From Kineothrix sp. MB12-C1 (GTDB taxonomy: Bacteria > Bacillota > Clostridia > Lachnospirales > Lachnospiraceae), in NCBI RefSeq assembly GCF_030863805.1, contig NZ_CP132957.1, forward strand, positions 1,178,001 through 1,242,000: DNA of 64,000 nucleotides. Reading direction: 5' to 3'. Both the position numbers and the translations under genes were made by a program. Every line of letters starts with the position of its first letter. Position 1 is the first letter of the stretch. Under the pieces are notes generated by a model. That model was not told the origin of the DNA. It searched no databases and saw only the letters and a program-made list of their open reading frames with translations. Positions 62,858-64,000 of the stretch are shown in pieces.

Positions 62858-63823
62858 CTATAGAAAATAACTTTGAATGCTCGTTATCGCATTGGCACCG
62901 TCGGCTACGGCCGTAATAATCTGTCTGAGTTTCTTCGTTCTGGCATCCCCTGCAACAAAGATTCCGGGAGTTCCCGTCGCACAATCCTCATCCGCAACGA
63001 TATAGCCTCTCTCGTCACGCTCTACAACGTCTTCGAAGCTTTCCGTATTAGGATGGATACCTACCGCAATGAATACTCCATCTACCGCGAGTTCCTTTTG
63101 TTCCTCCGTCTTTAAATCACGAAGGAGGATACTCTGTACCTGGTCTTCTCCCTTTATCTCTTCTACTACTGTATCCCAAATTACCTCTATATTCTCAATC
63201 CGCTTCATGCTTTCCTGTAAAATATTGGCCGCCCGAAGCTCATTTCGTCTATGAATTAAATATACCTTCTTACTCGTTCTCGCTAAGAAAATAGCATCTT
63301 CTACCGCAACATCACCACCACCCACAACGGCAACTGTACGGTTCCTAAAGAAAGCCCCATCACAGGTAGCACAATAAGAAACACCCATTCCGGAAAACTT
63401 TTCTTCTCCCTCCACTCCTAACTTAGCGTGAGATGCTCCCGTAGCGATTAAAATTGTCTTCGCTTCATAATTTCCCTGACTCGTTTCTATTAAATGTGCA
63501 CTTTTCTTCTCACAAGCAGCAAGTTCCATACCGGCTGCCTTCATATCCTTTGTTGAGCACTCATCAACGCCCTTAATACCGAGCACCTCTGCCTCAACAA
63601 ATTCAATTTCCATATTATCCGCATGTTCTCTGAACTTCAGCCCCATATCAAAACCATTGATTCCGGGAAGTCCCAGGTAATTATCCACTTCATAAGTGGT
63701 AAGCACCTGTCCTCCGCTCATGGTACTTTTTTCTAAGACCAAAGTTTTAAGCCCTGCTCTTTTCGCATATATCGCCGCTGACAATCCTGCCGGTCCTGAA
63801 CCGATAATTATTAAATCATACAT
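62858..63823 (-). CDS. trxB: Thioredoxin reductase
   Basis: A 321-residue FAD/NADPH flavoprotein. It has the FAD motif GSGPAGLSAA near residue 7, the redox pair CATC at about 151-154, the NADPH motif GGGDVAVEDA near 178 and a C-terminal GIFVAGDAR. It reduces thioredoxin. A stretch around residues 88-110 is longer than in most relatives and carries two extra Cys (DEC and AACEKK). The start at 63823 is favoured over 63829 and 63877 because AGAGGT lies 7 nt upstream. Confidence 0.95.
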   Translation of the reverse strand: MYDLIIIGSGPAGLSAAIYAKRAGLKTLVLEKSTMSGGQVLTTYEVDNYLGLPGINGFDMGLKFREHADNMEIEFVEAEVLGIKGVDECSTKDMKAAGMELAACEKKSAHLIETSQGNYEAKTILIATGASHAKLGVEGEEKFSGMGVSYCATCDGAFFRNRTVAVVGGGDVAVEDAIFLARTSKKVYLIHRRNELRAANILQESMKRIENIEVIWDTVVEEIKGEDQVQSILLRDLKTEEQKELAVDGVFIAVGIHPNTESFEDVVERDERGYIVADEDCATGTPGIFVAGDARTKKLRQIITAVADGANAITSIQSYFL

Positions 63824-63860
63824 AAACATTACCTCTTTCTTTCTAATTTTCACTTTTACT

Positions 63861-64000
63861 TCAATACCACCCGCCATCTATGGTAATTATCTGCCCTGTC
63901 ATATATTCCGGAGCATCCACAAGCTGCATAATCATCTTCGCTACTTCCTCAGGGCTTCCAAAACGGTCCGCCGGTATTTCCTCTGCCAAAGCCCTCTTTT
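63861..64000 (-). CDS. Short-chain dehydrogenase/reductase, C-terminal end (cut by window edge)
   Basis: The visible 45 residues (RFGSPEEVAKM, then YMTGQIITIDGGWY and a stop) are the typical end of an SDR such as FabG-type 3-oxoacyl reductase. The catalytic part is outside the window. The stop is 38 bp before the trxB start, so they may be co-transcribed. Confidence 0.85.
   Translation of the reverse strand, partial: KRALAEEIPADRFGSPEEVAKMIMQLVDAPEYMTGQIITIDGGWY

Overview
The window looks like a chromosomal segment of an anaerobic, butyrate-forming member of the Lachnospiraceae (Clostridia, cluster XIVa type). The evidence is a moderately AT-rich genome, strong AGGAGG-type ribosome sites, a complete acetyl-CoA to butyrate gene set with ptb-buk, soluble CZB chemoreceptor signalling, a GH53/GH42 galactan locus and Gram-positive surface proteins. 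No rRNA, tRNA or CRISPR array was seen.

Layout. 1-0.8 kb: 5' part of secA. 1.1-2.1 kb: GH18 protein. 2.2-4.3 kb: ptb-buk with its own promoter, a candidate Rex site and a terminator. 4.4-22.5 kb: one long minus-strand operon of 13 genes for a synthase-dependent, probably O-acetylated exopolysaccharide. It holds a processive GT2 synthase, two BcsB-like subunits, two membrane proteins with degenerate GGDEF domains that keep the RxxD I-site, a thioredoxin-GH8 fusion, WecB epimerase, a GtrB-like transferase, a large GT-C-like/DUF2334 protein, two DHHW proteins and an MBOAT acyltransferase. 22.7-25.1 kb: methylthioribose/deoxyribose salvage (mtnA plus class II aldolase) and a YbaK deacylase. 25.1-26.9 kb: tandem hairpin repeats, then a chemoreceptor. 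27.1-33.1 kb: thl-crt-hbd-bcd-etfB-etfA, with a promoter and candidate Rex operator. 33.3-36.3 kb: ABC exporter with TetR regulator. 36.4-38.3 kb: Rrf2 regulator and a CcdA-thioredoxin fusion. 38.3-50.4 kb: galactan/galacto-oligosaccharide uptake and breakdown with two LacI paralogues.

50.5-58.8 kb is an accessory stretch. It has three related cupins, a DUF3298 protein, a phage-type amidase and holin, an amidohydrolase, a collagen-like protein, an M23 peptidase and hpf. A 395-bp gap upstream of hpf carries three DnaA boxes. 58.9-64 kb: SH3-NlpC/P60 hydrolase, pyruvyl transferase, a GT2, trxB and the end of an SDR gene.

How the genes work together. Acetyl-CoA is condensed, reduced and dehydrated by Thl, Hbd, Crt and Bcd-Etf, and the butyryl-CoA is converted to butyrate with ATP gain by Ptb-Buk. 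The two unlinked transcription units carry similar Rex-like sites, suggesting joint NADH control. The exopolysaccharide operon is the most interesting system. Its gene content resembles the listerial Pss locus (ManNAc polymer, GH8, c-di-GMP receptor with degenerate GGDEF) combined with acetylation genes of the Wss type. I infer a decorated, acetylated N-acetylhexosamine polymer controlled by c-di-GMP. Several structured intergenic repeats (about 841, 25133, 31018, 39438, 58830 and 61658) are not explained by any gene.
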